A stretch of 64,000 nt of DNA from Riptortus pedestris (lineage: Eukaryota > Arthropoda > Insecta > Hemiptera > Alydidae). Location of the stretch: positions 130,165,501 through 130,229,500 of the forward strand of contig CM032230.1 in the NCBI GenBank assembly GCA_019009955.1, given 5' to 3'. The position numbers were made by a program, and so were the translations under genes. The notes beneath the pieces are model-generated. The model was not told the origin of the DNA. It ran no database searches and worked only from the letters and a program-made list of their open reading frames with translations. Positions 32,380 to 43,889 of this stretch are shown here, piece by piece. How positions within the stretch are numbered: the stretch's first letter is position 1; each line of letters begins with the position of its first letter.

Positions 32380-32722
32380 TATACAACCGTTTAATTCAAC
32401 AATAAAGTTCATAATCGTTAATGGCTAAAATTGGACTCGGAATAGGGGGGTTTTGAAGGGGTGGGAGTATTAAATTCAAAATATTCGTATATTCAATATA
32501 TTATGAATCGGACAATTAAATTATATGTAACCAATCTTGTTAAACTGTTGATGGCCGATTATTTTTACTTTCTTGTTTTCAGCTTCCAGTAACCCTTCCC
32601 CCACTACAACCCATTTACTACTCATCAGTTCTTCACATAGAAATAGAGATATGAGAAGAGATCACAAGAATGCCATGCATGCATGTGGGAAATCCGCTAA
32701 GTTTACACAGCCCCTGCTATAT
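32380..32722 (+). mobile_element. HINE-like core and module II
   Basis: GTTCATAATCGTTAATGGC, a GGGGGGTTTTGAAGGGG tract, AGCTTCCAGTAACCC, AGAAATAGAGATATGAGAAG and GGGAAATCCGCTAAGTTTAC with CAGCCCCTG; stem-loop decayed. Confidence 0.65.
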
Positions 32723-32723
32723 G

Positions 32724-32895
32724 GCGGGTGATTTATTTTGCAGTAGGTCGTTCAGTACATATCAATAACTTTTTCTTTCATACTAATGGAGTTTGGTGTT
32801 TACAGTGAGAGTTTTTGAAAATGGCCATATTCTGTGGGAGTGTTTTGGTCATAATGACTCGGTATAGGTTTAATGAGTCGATGGTATGAAACAAT
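32724..32895 (+). repeat. cassette C2, copy 2
   Basis: Partner of 7672-7845: GGTGATTTATTTTGCAGTAG, GAAAATGGCCATATTCTG, TAGGTTTAATGAGTCGATGG. It again starts just behind a HINE terminus. Confidence 0.6.
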
Positions 32896-33179
32896 TAGAG
32901 AATCCAGGTGCAACAGCTGTGGAGAGTCTCTTTTCAAAAACGAATTAATACGACTGACCAGCAACGGTTGCTAGGCGATGAAATTTTCATTAACTACCCG
33001 TCTATCTCAATTTGCACCTTAAAAAGGGCCCGTCAAACTTCTCCTCGTAGAACATTTCAGGGGATTTTTTTTAAAATATGTATATCGGTTAAAAAGGGAA
33101 TAAGCGCACAATAGTTTTCTTGCTGAAACAGTCTTGAACCACCTTACTGGATCATATTCTTATGGAGTAATCTCATTTA

Positions 33180-33735
33180 ACAATCGGGACATTTTACCAT
33201 TCCCATGATACAGTTTTTAGGACCGGTATAGGACAAACGCCTTGACTGGTTCTATCATATTGAAGAATTACGTAGGAAACTAAAATCGCTTTGATTCTTA
33301 TTAAAATGTGTTAAAAAATATCTTCTAAAGGGAACTCTATTAATATACTATGGATATTTTCATATTCGGTTAACTTATGGTGTTATTCATTGGGGTAGCT
33401 CAGAAAATCATATTTTAATATTTAAATTGCATAAAAGAGCAGAGTTTTATACACAACAGAAAATAGAGACTCCTGTCGTCCACTTTTTAAGGAGTCAAAA
33501 ATAATGACTTTTCCTTCAAATAATATTGTTTATGAAACAAATAATGAACTTATTTTACTAAAATAGTATAACACATAAACATAAAACTAGATACAAGAGC
33601 ATGCTTCAAACCCCCATCCACGAACATAAATATTTTGAGAAATTTGTGTCATTTTCAGGTGTAAAACTGTTTAATGCTCTGACCGAATGTATTAAATCTA
33701 TTGCAAAATATTCTTTGCAACAATAATAAATCATA
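33180..33735 (+). pseudogene. Jockey/CR1-group LINE reverse transcriptase C-terminus
   Basis: One frame from about 33240 reads DWFYHIEELRRKLKSL, stop, FLLKCVKKYLLKG, then IYYGYFHIRLTYGVIHWG and IFKLHKRAEF, which is the region after the catalytic core in Jockey/CR1-like RTs (typical form: H-I..L..KL, YGI.LWG, QKRAIR). After a frameshift, DSCRPLFKESKIMTF follows, matching the conserved RDSCRPLFKELKILT block. Near 33660 GVKLFNAL and ECIKSIA match the end of such proteins. One in-frame stop and frameshifts make it dead. Different family from the RNase H LINEs at 6.5-9.8 kb. Confidence 0.75.
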
Positions 33736-33941
33736 AAACTTAATGCATGATGGGTATTTTATACACAAGATGGATACTTTCAGAAATACTGAATTATTAT
33801 ATAAAACTACAAAATATTTTGATATTTAAGCTAGTAATACCAGGATTCATGATACATCAGATTCTTTTATAATACGAGATAGGCAGAAGTGTGTGTTTAC
33901 TGAAGACTGGGGACTGGTAGTGAACTAATGACTTGACTTAG

Positions 33942-34000
33942 GACCGAACCTGCACCTGTATTTACCTTCAACTTACTGAAGGTAGCGGTAGATATAACCC

Positions 34001-34004
<4 letters not shown>
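33942..34004 (+). repeat. short hairpin repeat R1, second copy
   Basis: ACCGAACCTGCACCTGTATT, then TACCTTCAACTTACTGAAGGTA-type palindrome (stem TACCTTCA/TGAAGGTA), then GCGGTAGATATAACCC. It sits immediately before the AT tract that borders the Helitron pair. Confidence 0.5.
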
Positions 34005-34044
<40 letters not shown>

Positions 34045-34046
<2 letters not shown>

Positions 34047-35040
34047 TAGCTCAGATACCCGGCTTCGCCCTGGAATTCATTTGAGGCTGAATGGTGATGG
34101 TATTTTTTTGGCAAGGCTTTACTTTGTACAATATTTTGACATTCACCCGTCCCAGTGTTTAGGGTTTATACCCGTTATTGCTGTGAATTTTTAATAATAA
34201 AATTATTTTTTTATGTAAGACTTCACTGTCCTCCATATTGTCATATTTCCCGTCCCCTGTGCATTATGCATAGCTTGACAAACCGAGTTCGGTTCAATCG
34301 TTAGTGCCCAATAAAATTGTTGGCTCTCGGTCTAGTTTTTAGTGTATATCTCGTTTATACTTTCTTATAACACAAAAATGAAAATCACAAAAGTTAATTC
34401 AAATAAAAAAAATAAACTGCTTTTATCATGTGCATATTTGCAGAAAAACTAATAGAAAACAAAATACCGCTATTTTTAAATTCAGGCCTCCCTTACTACC
34501 CCCACTCCTGTCCGTCCCTAGAAATGTTGGTATGGATTATTATACTGAAGGCGTTAGTGCTAATACACATACCGAGTTTTATTTAGTTCGGTTGAGTCAT
34601 TTGTGCCAAATAAAATTGTTCACTTCCGCTATAGGTTTTAACGTATATCTCGTTTATAATTCGGTATACGAAAAAATTGTATATAACAAAAGTTACTCTA
34701 AATAACAAAATAAACAAATTTTGTTATGTTCATATTTGCCGAAAAACCAATAGGAAACGAAATATCGGAAAAATTAATTCAAATCTATGTTAATATTTTG
34801 TCCTTAATAACTGAAATCTATGCATAATGCACAGGAGACGGGAAATATGACAATATGGAGGACAGTGTAGTCTTACATAAAAAATTAATTTTATTATTAA
34901 CAGATGCCGACAATGGGTATAACCCCTAAACACTGGGACGGGTAAATGTCAAATATTGTGCAAAGTAAAGCCTTGCCAAAAAAATACCATTACCTTTCAG
35001 CCTCAAATCAATTCCCGAGCGAAGCCGGGTATCTGAGCTA

Positions 35041-35041
<1 letters not shown>
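34045..35041. mobile_element. Helitron-like inverted pair, two 3' ends
   Basis: Both ends carry the same terminus, CTAGCTCAGATACCCGGCTT at 34046 and its complement ending AGCTAG at 35040. Arms of about 230 bp (34045-34274 and 34818-35041) are inverted copies of the 3' end of the element at 55623-56714, including the CCCGG/CCGGG hairpin 11-12 bp from CTAG. The middle has internal ~280-bp units with AACAAAAGTTACTCTAAATA. No TC-start 5' end is present between them. AT microsatellites flank both sides. No Rep/helicase. Confidence 0.65.
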
Positions 35042-35122
<81 letters not shown>

Positions 35123-35150
35123 TATATGTGTGTGTGTGTATACATATATA
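35042..35150. repeat. (AT)n microsatellites and (GT)n
   Basis: Two AT runs separated by TATAGATATATTATAT, ending with a short GTGTGTGTGT. They flank the Helitron pair. Confidence 0.85.
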
Positions 35151-35607
35151 AACAATTTATTTGAGCATTTAAAACAAAATAAAAATATTCTAATACATGA
35201 CAATTACGCCACATAAAGGCAATGATTTCCTGATGCTAGGGGTACCCGAGCCTCTGGAATGCGTCCCATAACTGGGCCAAATAGGGTAAAATTAGACCCA
35301 GGGCTATCCAGGACTTAGTAACTAAAGCAAACTAAATACAGAATCTTAAAGCTAAGACACTTACCCACTATATACAACACTAGCATACCCTAATGAACTA
35401 ATAAATGCAATATAAAACACATAAAAACACAAAAAAAATACTTACTCTTAAACTAGTAAACAACATTAATATATTTACAAGTTACTATCACATCTACTGA
35501 TACCACCAAAAATTAAAACACTACTTACACACACTATATATCTGTGTGTGTGTGTGTGTTTGTTTGTGTGTCTGCGTACGTGAGAGCGTGTGTGGGTGGG
35601 TGTCTAC
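35151..35607. other. unassigned DNA with (GT)n
   Basis: 35219-35330 is less AT-rich and reads like a repeat tail (GGGTACCCGAGCCTCTGG) but has no partner in the window. A GT run lies at 35543-35575. Confidence 0.35.
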
Positions 35608-35745
35608 GTATTTGAGTAGTTTTGAACGGACCTCATTCGCGTCATGTCTAGGGTAGTATCAATGGACGTTTGAAGAAGGTTTAAAATTGTGTCACAAGTA
35701 TTACTCCAATAGCTGATTCTCTAAAGAGAAATCTACTAAAATAAA
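35608..35745 (-). mobile_element. HINE-like block A and left end
   Basis: GTTTTGAACGGACCTCATTC, GTATCAATGGACGTTTGAAG and CTGATTCTCTAAAGAGAAAT. The terminal palindrome here is TTCTCT/AGAGAA instead of TTTCCC/GGGAAA, so both arms differ yet still pair. Confidence 0.65.
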
Positions 35746-35849
35746 TTATACTTCATCCTATTTAGTTCATACTCATTTCGATATAATATCGTGAACTATA
35801 AATTACAGTTCTGGGGGTATAATCGTGAAAGGGAAGTGTTTCAGGCAAT

Positions 35850-36270
35850 TTGCCAAATGCCGAAGAAGCGGTGGTTAAGGAAAGCAGTTGGCTGAGCCGT
35901 AGGTGGGAATTAGATCAGATCTTTGGGCTTTTCAGCTGTAGTATAGGCTAGTCGTTCACGAGTGAGGAGTCAAGGGGAGCGAATGAAAGTTAGGGACCTG
36001 ATATGCCAGCGAGATAGGAGATGCAGATGGCGGCAACGGCCTTTGAACCAAGGCTGCAATGTGATTGGCTGTACGCACGTACTACCCTTTCCCCTATTAG
36101 AACCCTCATCCCCTTGTTACCCATTCTACATCGTGCCTCTTCCACCAAGTGCGGTCTACTTGAAAGAAACCGCAATGAAATAACTAACCTCAATATGGAT
36201 AATGCAAAAATGCGAAATTGTTATGAGCTTCGTTCGTCCTCATTTAGCCCGACAAATATATTCTAATACC
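35850..36270. other. less AT-rich non-repetitive island
   Basis: Overlapping short frames on both strands at 35962-36266 lack motifs. Sequence such as GATGGCGGCAACGGCC and GTGATTGGCTGTACGC stands out from the surroundings. Candidate unique or regulatory DNA; function unknown. Confidence 0.3.
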
Positions 36271-36288
36271 TAGGTTTAATATTAATAT

Positions 36289-36380
36289 CGTCTGTCACGC
36301 AGGGGCGGCAGATTATCCACGTACGTCATGAAATTTGCATTTAACTCAAAACGAAAAAGTTCAATGAAAACAATATTTAG
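36289..36380 (-). mobile_element. HINE-like right end and partial module I
   Basis: GTCTGTCACGCAGGGGCGGC, AGATTATCCACGTACG, AAAAAGTTCAATGAAAACAA. Decayed end in minus orientation. Confidence 0.5.
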
Positions 36381-36384
36381 TATT

Positions 36385-36543
36385 TTTAATATATATACAG
36401 CCGCTTTCGATTGTAGAGATTATTAACTTGTATTGTAAATTGACTGAGCAGTCACGGTAGCGTTACCTGTATGTATATTTTTCTACTGTAAACCTTCGCG
36501 TGGGAAATCTGCATAGTTTACTCAGCCCCTGCATGACGGACAT
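36385..36543 (+). mobile_element. HINE-like module V right end
   Basis: TCGATTGTAGAGATTATTAA, GTCACGGTAGCGTTACCTGT, then GGGAAATCTGCATAGTTTAC and CAGCCCCTGCATGACGGAC. With 36289-36380 it makes a head-on pair of 3' ends. Confidence 0.6.
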
Positions 36544-36810
36544 TTTATTTTCTCATTCTAGTCTTGGTTACTACTAATAATGCATCACACTGTAACACTG
36601 TACTTAAATAACAATGCTCAGTATGTATATATAATGTAGTACCTGTTACAACCCTGAAGATGAGAAAATAAAAATATCAAAATATTGGACTAGACTAAAA
36701 CCTCTTTCATAAACACTGACCACAAGCCTCAACAATCGACCACACCATCTATAATAATAACTGGGTCGGTTATGAAAAATCACATGGGTTTATTGTAAAA
36801 TTATACTACA

Positions 36811-37455
36811 CTAGCCCCGAAGCACGTTGCCCTGAATGATATTTCAAGTGATTAGGTTATTAAGTTTAATAATATTATGTTTAAAACAAAAGTTACTATT
36901 AATAACACAAAAAACAACATTTGTTATGTGCACGTTTGCCTAAAAACAAATAGAAAAGAAAATATAGCGAATTTTTTATTCAGACCTCCCTTATAACCCC
37001 CACTCCCGTTTGAACCTAAAAAATTTAATATAGCTTATAATCATGGAAGAATTAATGCTAATTTACTTATAGACTTTTGTTAAGTTCGGTCCAATCGTTA
37101 GTCCCCAATAAAATTGTTGGCTCCCACTTTAATTTTTTAGTTCTCGTTTATACTTTGTTATACGACAAAAGTGAATATAACAAAAGTTACTCTAAATAAC
37201 AAAATAAACAACATTTATCCTGTGTATATTTGCCAAAAAAAACCAATAGGAAACGAAATATCGCTATTTTTAATTTTAAGTCTTCCTTACAACCCCCACT
37301 CCTGCTCCAACTGCTGGGCTGATTTGTGAATCTAAACCATCCAGGGCATCACGCAAACAAAAAAAATCATTCAAGTCGGTCCAGCCGTTTAGGCAGAGTT
37401 CAGTGGTGTACACACGTACAGTAGAATTATATATATATATATATATACACACAGA
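36811..37455 (-). mobile_element. Helitron-like element, minus strand
   Basis: Reading minus: a TC start in ATCTGTGTGTATATATATAT, CTAAACGGCTGGACCGACTT, two internal units (TATTTCGTTTCCTATTGG, GAGTAACTTTTGTTATAT) and an end GGGGCTAG followed by T. The A|TC...CTAG|T boundaries fit the Helitron rule; the 3' hairpin is decayed. About 645 bp, non-autonomous. Confidence 0.55.
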
Positions 37456-38256
37456 TTGATATTTATTTAAAATACTACAATTGTCTTACCTCTATTGAGT
37501 TCACCATGAAGAAAGCTTAATCAAATAACCTCATTTAATAATTAATGTGATTAATGACATGTTATTTTTGGAGAAGAAAACCAATAAAACTATAAATAAC
37601 ATAGCAAACGTGTGACAAGTTTTTTATGTATTTTTTTCTTTATTTTCGGATCGAAGCTTATTGAAACATCTGCTCTGTTTTGGGGTATTAATATTTTACA
37701 ACTCTTGTTCGTTTATTTGATCATTTTTCTTAATGCGACCTGCATGTTTCTAGTTGTAATGTGGCTGGCTATTAGTGGGTTTTGTCACACCTATTATCAA
37801 TTAACAGGCTCGCCACACTAATTAATGAGAGCGTATGGTCAAAACCTCTTGATTTGCTAAATATAATTACTCCATTTTGACATAATTCGTGTGATAAGTG
37901 ATAATGATGTAGTGACAAGAACCATGTAATGGTTTGTTGGTAATTATAGATTGACGTATCTGATAATATGTATTCATCATTGGACTTGCTATGCTCAGCT
38001 TATATAATACTCTCTTGGGCTAATGGGTATTTGGTTAGTTTTCCTTTAGGAATCAGCTGATTTTGATTCAAATTTTCATTAAATTATATCAGCTGTTTTG
38101 TATGTATTTCTTAATATAACACATGATTCAAATAAAATAACAATAAAACAGTCGAGCAACGGCAGCCGAGCAAGCAACATATCAGTTATTCCTAGTTTAA
38201 TTAATCTTAACATATAGTTTCTCAACTCCGGCGGTTATACAGTCCTGAACAACACG
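37456..38256. other. unassigned AT-rich DNA
   Basis: A 69-codon plus frame at 37612-37821 is hydrophobic but occurs in T-rich DNA without motifs. No gene claimed. Confidence 0.4.
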
Positions 38257-38653
38257 TTTTAGAAGATTTCCATTAACAGACATTTAATTGTAAGTAAGCC
38301 ATATTTTTTTTAATTTCTTCAAATGTCCATCCCTCCTACCTAGCAGATGACAAAAATGAGGTGAATGAAAATTTTGCTTTGGTCAATTCCAAACTCGAAA
38401 TACTTTCATGTAACGCTAAAAACAGTCATTAGTTTACAGCTGAAATCCGATGAGGGGAGGTTTATCGAAAAATACAATATAGACAATAGTGTTGTAAATT
38501 TACTTTTCTATAAATGCTGTTCTATAAACGTTTTAGCAGATTTCTTCTTGAGGGGAATTAGCTATTAAGGTTGTACTCATGACATGACTTTCAAAAAATG
38601 TCTTCAAATGTCCATCGATCCTACCCAGCAGATGATGAAAATGATCTTCGTTC

Positions 38654-38702
<49 letters not shown>
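38257..38702 (+). mobile_element. HINE-like elements: decayed copy then left half
   Basis: 38257-38530 is a decayed copy (TTTTAGAAGATTTCCATTAA, CTTCAAATGTCCATCCCTCC, GAGGGGAGGTTTATCG). 38531-38702 restarts with TTTTAGCAGATTTCTTCTTG, block A and an AT tract, then stops. Confidence 0.65.
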
Positions 38703-38703
<1 letters not shown>

Positions 38704-38962
38704 TCAAGAGACTTACATGACATACATGACTGTATTCTGCTTTCAAACGAAAGTTACTGGTACCTTTAAAAAGAGAGAGTTATGAAAATAACAAACCGAT
38801 GGCCTGTTGAGGATAGAATTTAATTCTCTAAGTGTTGTAAAGCACTCAGGAAATTTCCAGAAGTGTTATACCAGAAAATAAGTTTTTGGAATAGCTATTA
38901 TGGGTGAATTGATAGTATACTATTATTAAATATTCCATTTTCAATTTATCATCATTTAAATT

Positions 38963-39607
38963 TTAGCAGATTTCCCTTAAGGGAAATCAGCTATTGAGGT
39001 TGTACTCATGACGCGATTTTCGAAATTTTTCTTCAAATGTCCATCGATCCTACCCAGGAAATGACGAAAATGAGGTCCGTTCAAAACTGTATATATCTAT
39101 CTATCTATCTATCTATCTATCCATATATTTGTCTGTTACCGCTCTAGCGGTCGCAATTTTTGTTTGATCTTTACCAAATTCGATATTTAGTCGTTTTATG
39201 TAAAAAGAAAGATCAAGTTTGTTAATGGCTGAAATCGGACCAGTGGGAGGGGGGGGGTTTAGAGGGGAGGATTTTCGAAAATTCGAAATATCTCCGTCAC
39301 TATACGTTGGATCGAAAAATATTACAGAATCAATCTTATTGCAAATTAAATTTACTATAAATATTGTTCTATACATTTATTCTGAATCTTGAATATTAAT
39401 TGAAATATTTGCATTTGTATTCTGCATGTGCTCGGCAGCAGTTCGGACTTTCCGCCGTGAGCTCTGGCGACCGTTTTCGTAACTATTCGTCCCTCGTGAA
39501 TAGGTTTAGAGGTTTCTTACTACTACAGCTGTTATTAGGCAGATTTCTCTATTGTAAAACTTCACGTGGGAAATCTGCTTAGTTTACGCAGCCCCTGCGT
39601 GACGGAC
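38963..39607 (+). mobile_element. HINE-like element, complete, module III
   Basis: Perfect palindromic start, block A, microsatellite replaced by (CTAT)n at 39094-39121, intact block B with hairpin ACCGCT-CT-AGCGGT and the G-run, module III (TCGTAACTATTCGTCCCTCG), perfect right end and T-run. About 645 bp; a good representative of the short form. Confidence 0.85.
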
Positions 39608-39795
39608 TTTTTTTTTATAATAAAGTTCTGCATTTTATATATTAGAGTTACGTTGAGTTATTCATATTTATCTTTAAAAAATATTGTATGCTAGCTATTT
39701 GTAATTAACATACAAATACACGTATTGTAAGAGACAATTAAGAAATTAACTCCCTCTCTGAAGGGCTGCTTCGATGAGGAAATAAATAAAAAACT

Positions 39796-40080
39796 TATAT
39801 ATGTATTTGTCTGTTAAGGTTCTAGTGATCGCAATTTTTGTTTGATCGGTACCAAAATCAATATTTAAACGTGGTGTGTAAAATTAAAGATTAAGTTCGT
39901 TAATGGCTGAAATTTGATAATTGAAAGGGTAAGTATTAGGGGTGGAATCTTGAAAATTCAAATTATCTCCCTTATTTTGAGCCAGATCGAAAAAAATGTA
40001 TAGAATCAATCTTATTGAAAATTTAACTTCCTAAAAATAATATTATTTACTAACCTGGATACTAAATGAGATCACTTTTG
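39796..40080 (+). mobile_element. HINE-like core fragment
   Basis: TTTGTCTGTTAAGGTTCTAG, GCAATTTTTGTTTGATCGG, AAGTTCGTTAATGGCTGAAA and AATCAATCTTATTG. Both ends are missing. Confidence 0.6.
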
Positions 40081-40989
40081 TCATCCTGCGTGTGGGTTAT
40101 CTACAAAATTTTCAACGTTCTGGGTGAATGATTGTGCAGTCTTTTCAAAACTTAGTTCAGGCATTTTATACTTGAAATGTAATTTAAACTATGCTGGAAT
40201 TCTAAAACAATTCTTGTTTGGCAGATTTTAGATATTAATATGATTCCTTCAAACAATAAAGTAATAAAAGTCTTTCGATATACAACGCAAAAGAATGTAA
40301 AAAATGTCTTCTTAGATTATATTAATATTAAATAAATCTCATACGGAAACCCTTTGTTATGGTGTCTTTCTTTTTTTGTTCCTTCTTTAATAAGAATTTC
40401 ATTTTTATGTTTGGAGCAAAGAGACTTTTCTTCCTTTAGGGATATACATTTAGGTCGACTCAATAAAGTTTTACTTCTCTTTTTTTTTTGTCCATAATAT
40501 AACTCTTATTGGCAAAGAAGTTAAAATGCAAATTAGAATGGCTAAGCCCTACTATTTTGGTGCCATTAAAAATAATAATAAAAAAAACGGATAATAAAAA
40601 AAGAAAAGGCTGACTTTATGTTCATTGCAGAGCACGCTATCATTTCGAATAATTTTTCCGACGCCCTTCGCGTGCCTTTTTGTCTGCTAAATGAAAGTTT
40701 ATTGTCCAGCTAGAGAGTACTCTTCCCTCGTTTTTCACATTTTCCATTTTTTAATTTTCTTCATCTCTTTTAATTCAGTTAAGGCGACTCTCTGGCTTTT
40801 ACAGCGCTCTGTCTCGGTCACCATATATTCAACAATGTCATACCGCGACAACAAAGTCCAATTTTTATTAATATGAAAGCCAATTTATCCATTAAAATGT
40901 CCCTTTGCCTTAATAAAAGTCTACTCTTCTACATTGGGTCTAACTCGTTTATAAAGCAAATACTATAAATCAATTTATATACACACATA

Positions 40990-41033
<44 letters not shown>

Positions 41034-41240
41034 TGCATATCTTCTAATGACGGATGAACCTTCAAATATTTCAATTAACAACGAAATCCGTGTTTTATAA
41101 ATAAAAACACTGTTTTAGAAAATAAGTATATTTTCTTACATAATAATAAAACATACGAAAATAGATAATAAATTATATAACATTTAGAAAAATAAATGTT
41201 TTGAAGTATTTATATATATTAAAAAATGTATGTTAAAATA
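40081..41240. other. unassigned DNA with an island at 40600-40900
   Basis: 40600-40900 is non-repetitive and pyrimidine-rich (TTTTTCCGACGCCCTTCGCG). A CA/AT microsatellite lies at 40978-41031. No gene supported. Confidence 0.35.
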
Positions 41241-42131
41241 AGTCCGTCACGCAGGGGCTGCGTAAACTGAAGGTTTACAATAGATAAATATATATACAGG
41301 TTACACTACCCTGAATGCTCAGTAAATGTACAATACAAGTTAATAATCTCTACAACGGAAAACGTCCTCGTAGTTCTATATAGATAGACCGGAAAGACAA
41401 ACAATTAATGTAATATTTCTGACTATAACATATTAATTTCATTGAAAACAATTTAAACTAAAGCTAGTGGTGTAATTTGTAATGGATCAGAATCAGTATT
41501 AACTCAATCACTCAAATTTTAGTAATCCAAAAACAGAAGAAGGGGGGGGGGGTCAACAGAACTTATTTGCATAAATATCTCACAAAGTAAAAGTACAATG
41601 AAAACAATATTTGGTATTGAGGCTTGTTTATTTAACACTAGTAGAAGTGGAGGCTTACTGTAGGCAGAAAACTGGAAAATGCAAATATTTCGGTTAATAT
41701 TCAAGATAGAGAATAAATGTATATAACAATATTTATAGTACATTTAATTTCCAATACGATTGATTCTATACACTTTTTCGTTCCCACTTATAGTAACGCA
41801 GATATTTCAAATTTTCAAAATTCTCCCCCTCTAAACCCCCACTCCCCCTTTTCCGATTTCAGCCGTTAACGAGCTTGATCATTCTTTTTACGTAAAACGA
41901 CTAAATATTCAGTTTGGCAACAACTAAACAAAAATTGCGACCGCTAGAGCGGTAACAGACAAATATATATAAATAGATGGATAGATATACACATATATAT
42001 GTACAGTTTTGAACGGACTTCATTTTCGTCATCTACTAGGTAGGATCGATGGACATTAGAAGAAAAATTTCGAAAATTCCGTCATGAGTACGACCTCAAT
42101 AGCTGATTTCCCTGAAGGGAAATCTGCTAAA
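41241..42131 (-). mobile_element. HINE-like element, complete, module V
   Basis: AGTCCGTCACGCAGGGGCTG end, module V (TTAATTTCATTGAAAACAAT, TTTAGTAATCCAAAAACAGA, G-run, GTACAATGAAAACAATATTT), core, short AT tract with GATGGATAGATA, block A, and CTGATTTCCCTGAAGGGAAA. Its end abuts Helitron-like DNA. Confidence 0.75.
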
Positions 42132-42540
42132 GGTTACTCTAAATAACACTGTAAGAAATCATTTTATGCTCATTTTTCCCGAAAAGGCAATAGAAAATGA
42201 AATACCCGCTTATTCTTTTCTAGCGTACCTTATAACCCCCAACTCCTGTTCGTACGAAAAAATGTTAATGTAGCTTATAATCTATTAAGGGATAGAGCTA
42301 ACTCAGATACTGGGTTTTGTTACATGTCGTCAATTGTGCCTTTCAAATGTCTGACCTCTTCTACGGCATTTCTTATATATCTCGTTTATTTTTCGTTATG
42401 ACAATCGTGAATGTAGCAAAAGTTTCTTTAAATATTTTACATTTCAGGCTAACTTAAATCCCCCCTCCCCTGTTCGTCTCTGAGAATATTAGTATATCCT
42501 GAATTAAATCGAGTAGTAATACACGTAACAAGTTTCTTAA
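42131..42540. mobile_element. Helitron-like internal fragment
   Basis: GGTTACTCTAAATAACA, ACCTTATAACCCCCAACTCC, AACTCAGATACTGGGTTTTG and CCCCCTCCCCTGTTCGTC match internal units of 34.0-35.0 and 55.6-56.7 kb. No termini. Confidence 0.5.
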
Positions 42541-43429
42541 ATTCGGTTTCGAAGTATATGCGTGAGAGGTTAACAAATATACATAAAAGCGAAAAATCGT
42601 TTGGATATACCTCGGAAGTTCAATGTGGTAATTGGAAGAATTGAATTCATAATGTTTTTGTGAACATAAATTTTTGGTTATCTAAGCTCTGACTAATCCC
42701 TTTGTTTTCGTAAAATTGTTGAGATATTGTTTTAAGAGTGAGACATGGAATTATACGAATACTGGGGAATTTATTCTCGTTCAGGTGGTCACAAAAATTG
42801 TTGTTTCCCATCAACAAATAGTGATTGCGTCATTTATTAGCAGATTTCCCTTAATGGAAATCGGCCAATAAATGAAAGGACCTTTTTCCTGAGGCCATCT
42901 TATAGTATGATTTATGTATGAGTTATGTATGAAATAGACAAGGACGTATGATTCAACCTTGGACTACGCCATGTATGATTAGTTAGTCGATGGGAAATGG
43001 CTTTTCCCTACCTAGGGCTTTAGCAGTCAATATTTGAATGATTTATAAACTCATATCTCCAACGTTAAGTACGGATATTAATTCTGTCGGAGCTTCCTTG
43101 CAAAATAGATATCGAGGGGCGTTTAACCTTGGAGTATTTGTGAGGTAATTAGTCGGCCTACGGGGGAAACGGGTTTCTCTTTGGGCGAGCGAGCGTTAGT
43201 GAATGACGGAATCTGTTTGGAATAGGGCAGCGAGGTTAGCTATTAGAGCTGGCGAAGGCCGCGGGAGCTCTCTGTTTATTCCTCTATTTGGGAGGCTACT
43301 TGGCTGCTATACCGTCACTATGGCGACCTCCAAGGATGCGGATGTACACTCTCTGGGATTTATGAGGACACGCTTCTAGCTTTATGGCACAATCACCGCC
43401 GTCTCTCTCTCCCTCTCGCTTTAAATAAA
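42541..43429. other. unassigned DNA; island at 42880-43429
   Basis: A short HINE left-end piece (TTAGCAGATTTCCCTTAATG) lies at 42838-42868. From 42880 the sequence is less AT-rich and non-repetitive (GGCGAGCGAGCGTTAGTG; CTATGGCGACCTCCAAGG). Candidate unique or conserved noncoding DNA. Confidence 0.35.
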
Positions 43430-43611
43430 TATTTTATTCCTTAGCTCAGAGAAGTGCACGGCGAATAAGGAAACAGTGCTTTATGGTAGATTTCTTCTTT
43501 TATTTTTCCATTTAACTCCGCTAATGGCTTTACCTTGAAGTCGGCGTAAAATTGCATTTAAAAACAAATGTCTTTTGGATCATAAATACAAAATATTTTT
43601 TTTTTTTTTCA
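43430..43611 (+). repeat. cassette C3, copy 1
   Basis: GCGAATAAGGAAACAGTGCT, TTACCTTGAAGTCGGCGTAA and ATTGCATTTAAAAACAAATG recur at 44615-44800, and the latter half at 49932-50025. All three are followed by a HINE left end. Confidence 0.7.
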
Positions 43612-43733
43612 TGCTAGCAGATTTTCCATAAGAGAAGTCATCTATTGATGTATGCATGACGCCATTTTCGGAAAATTTTCTCAATTATCCTAGGTCTACC
43701 TAGGATATGATGAAAATGAGGTCCTTTCTAAAC

Positions 43734-43799
<66 letters not shown>

Positions 43800-43889
43800 T
43801 ATTCTTTTAAAATTACCCCATTGGGCCGATTAGGAGGCTGTCCCTGAGGGGAACCCTCCAGAAGGAGGGCAGCTTGTTTTGTTTTGTTT

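Noticed and set aside
37612..37821. Hydrophobic 69-codon frame as a membrane peptide
   Set aside because: T-rich DNA yields hydrophobic codons by composition; no motif or context.
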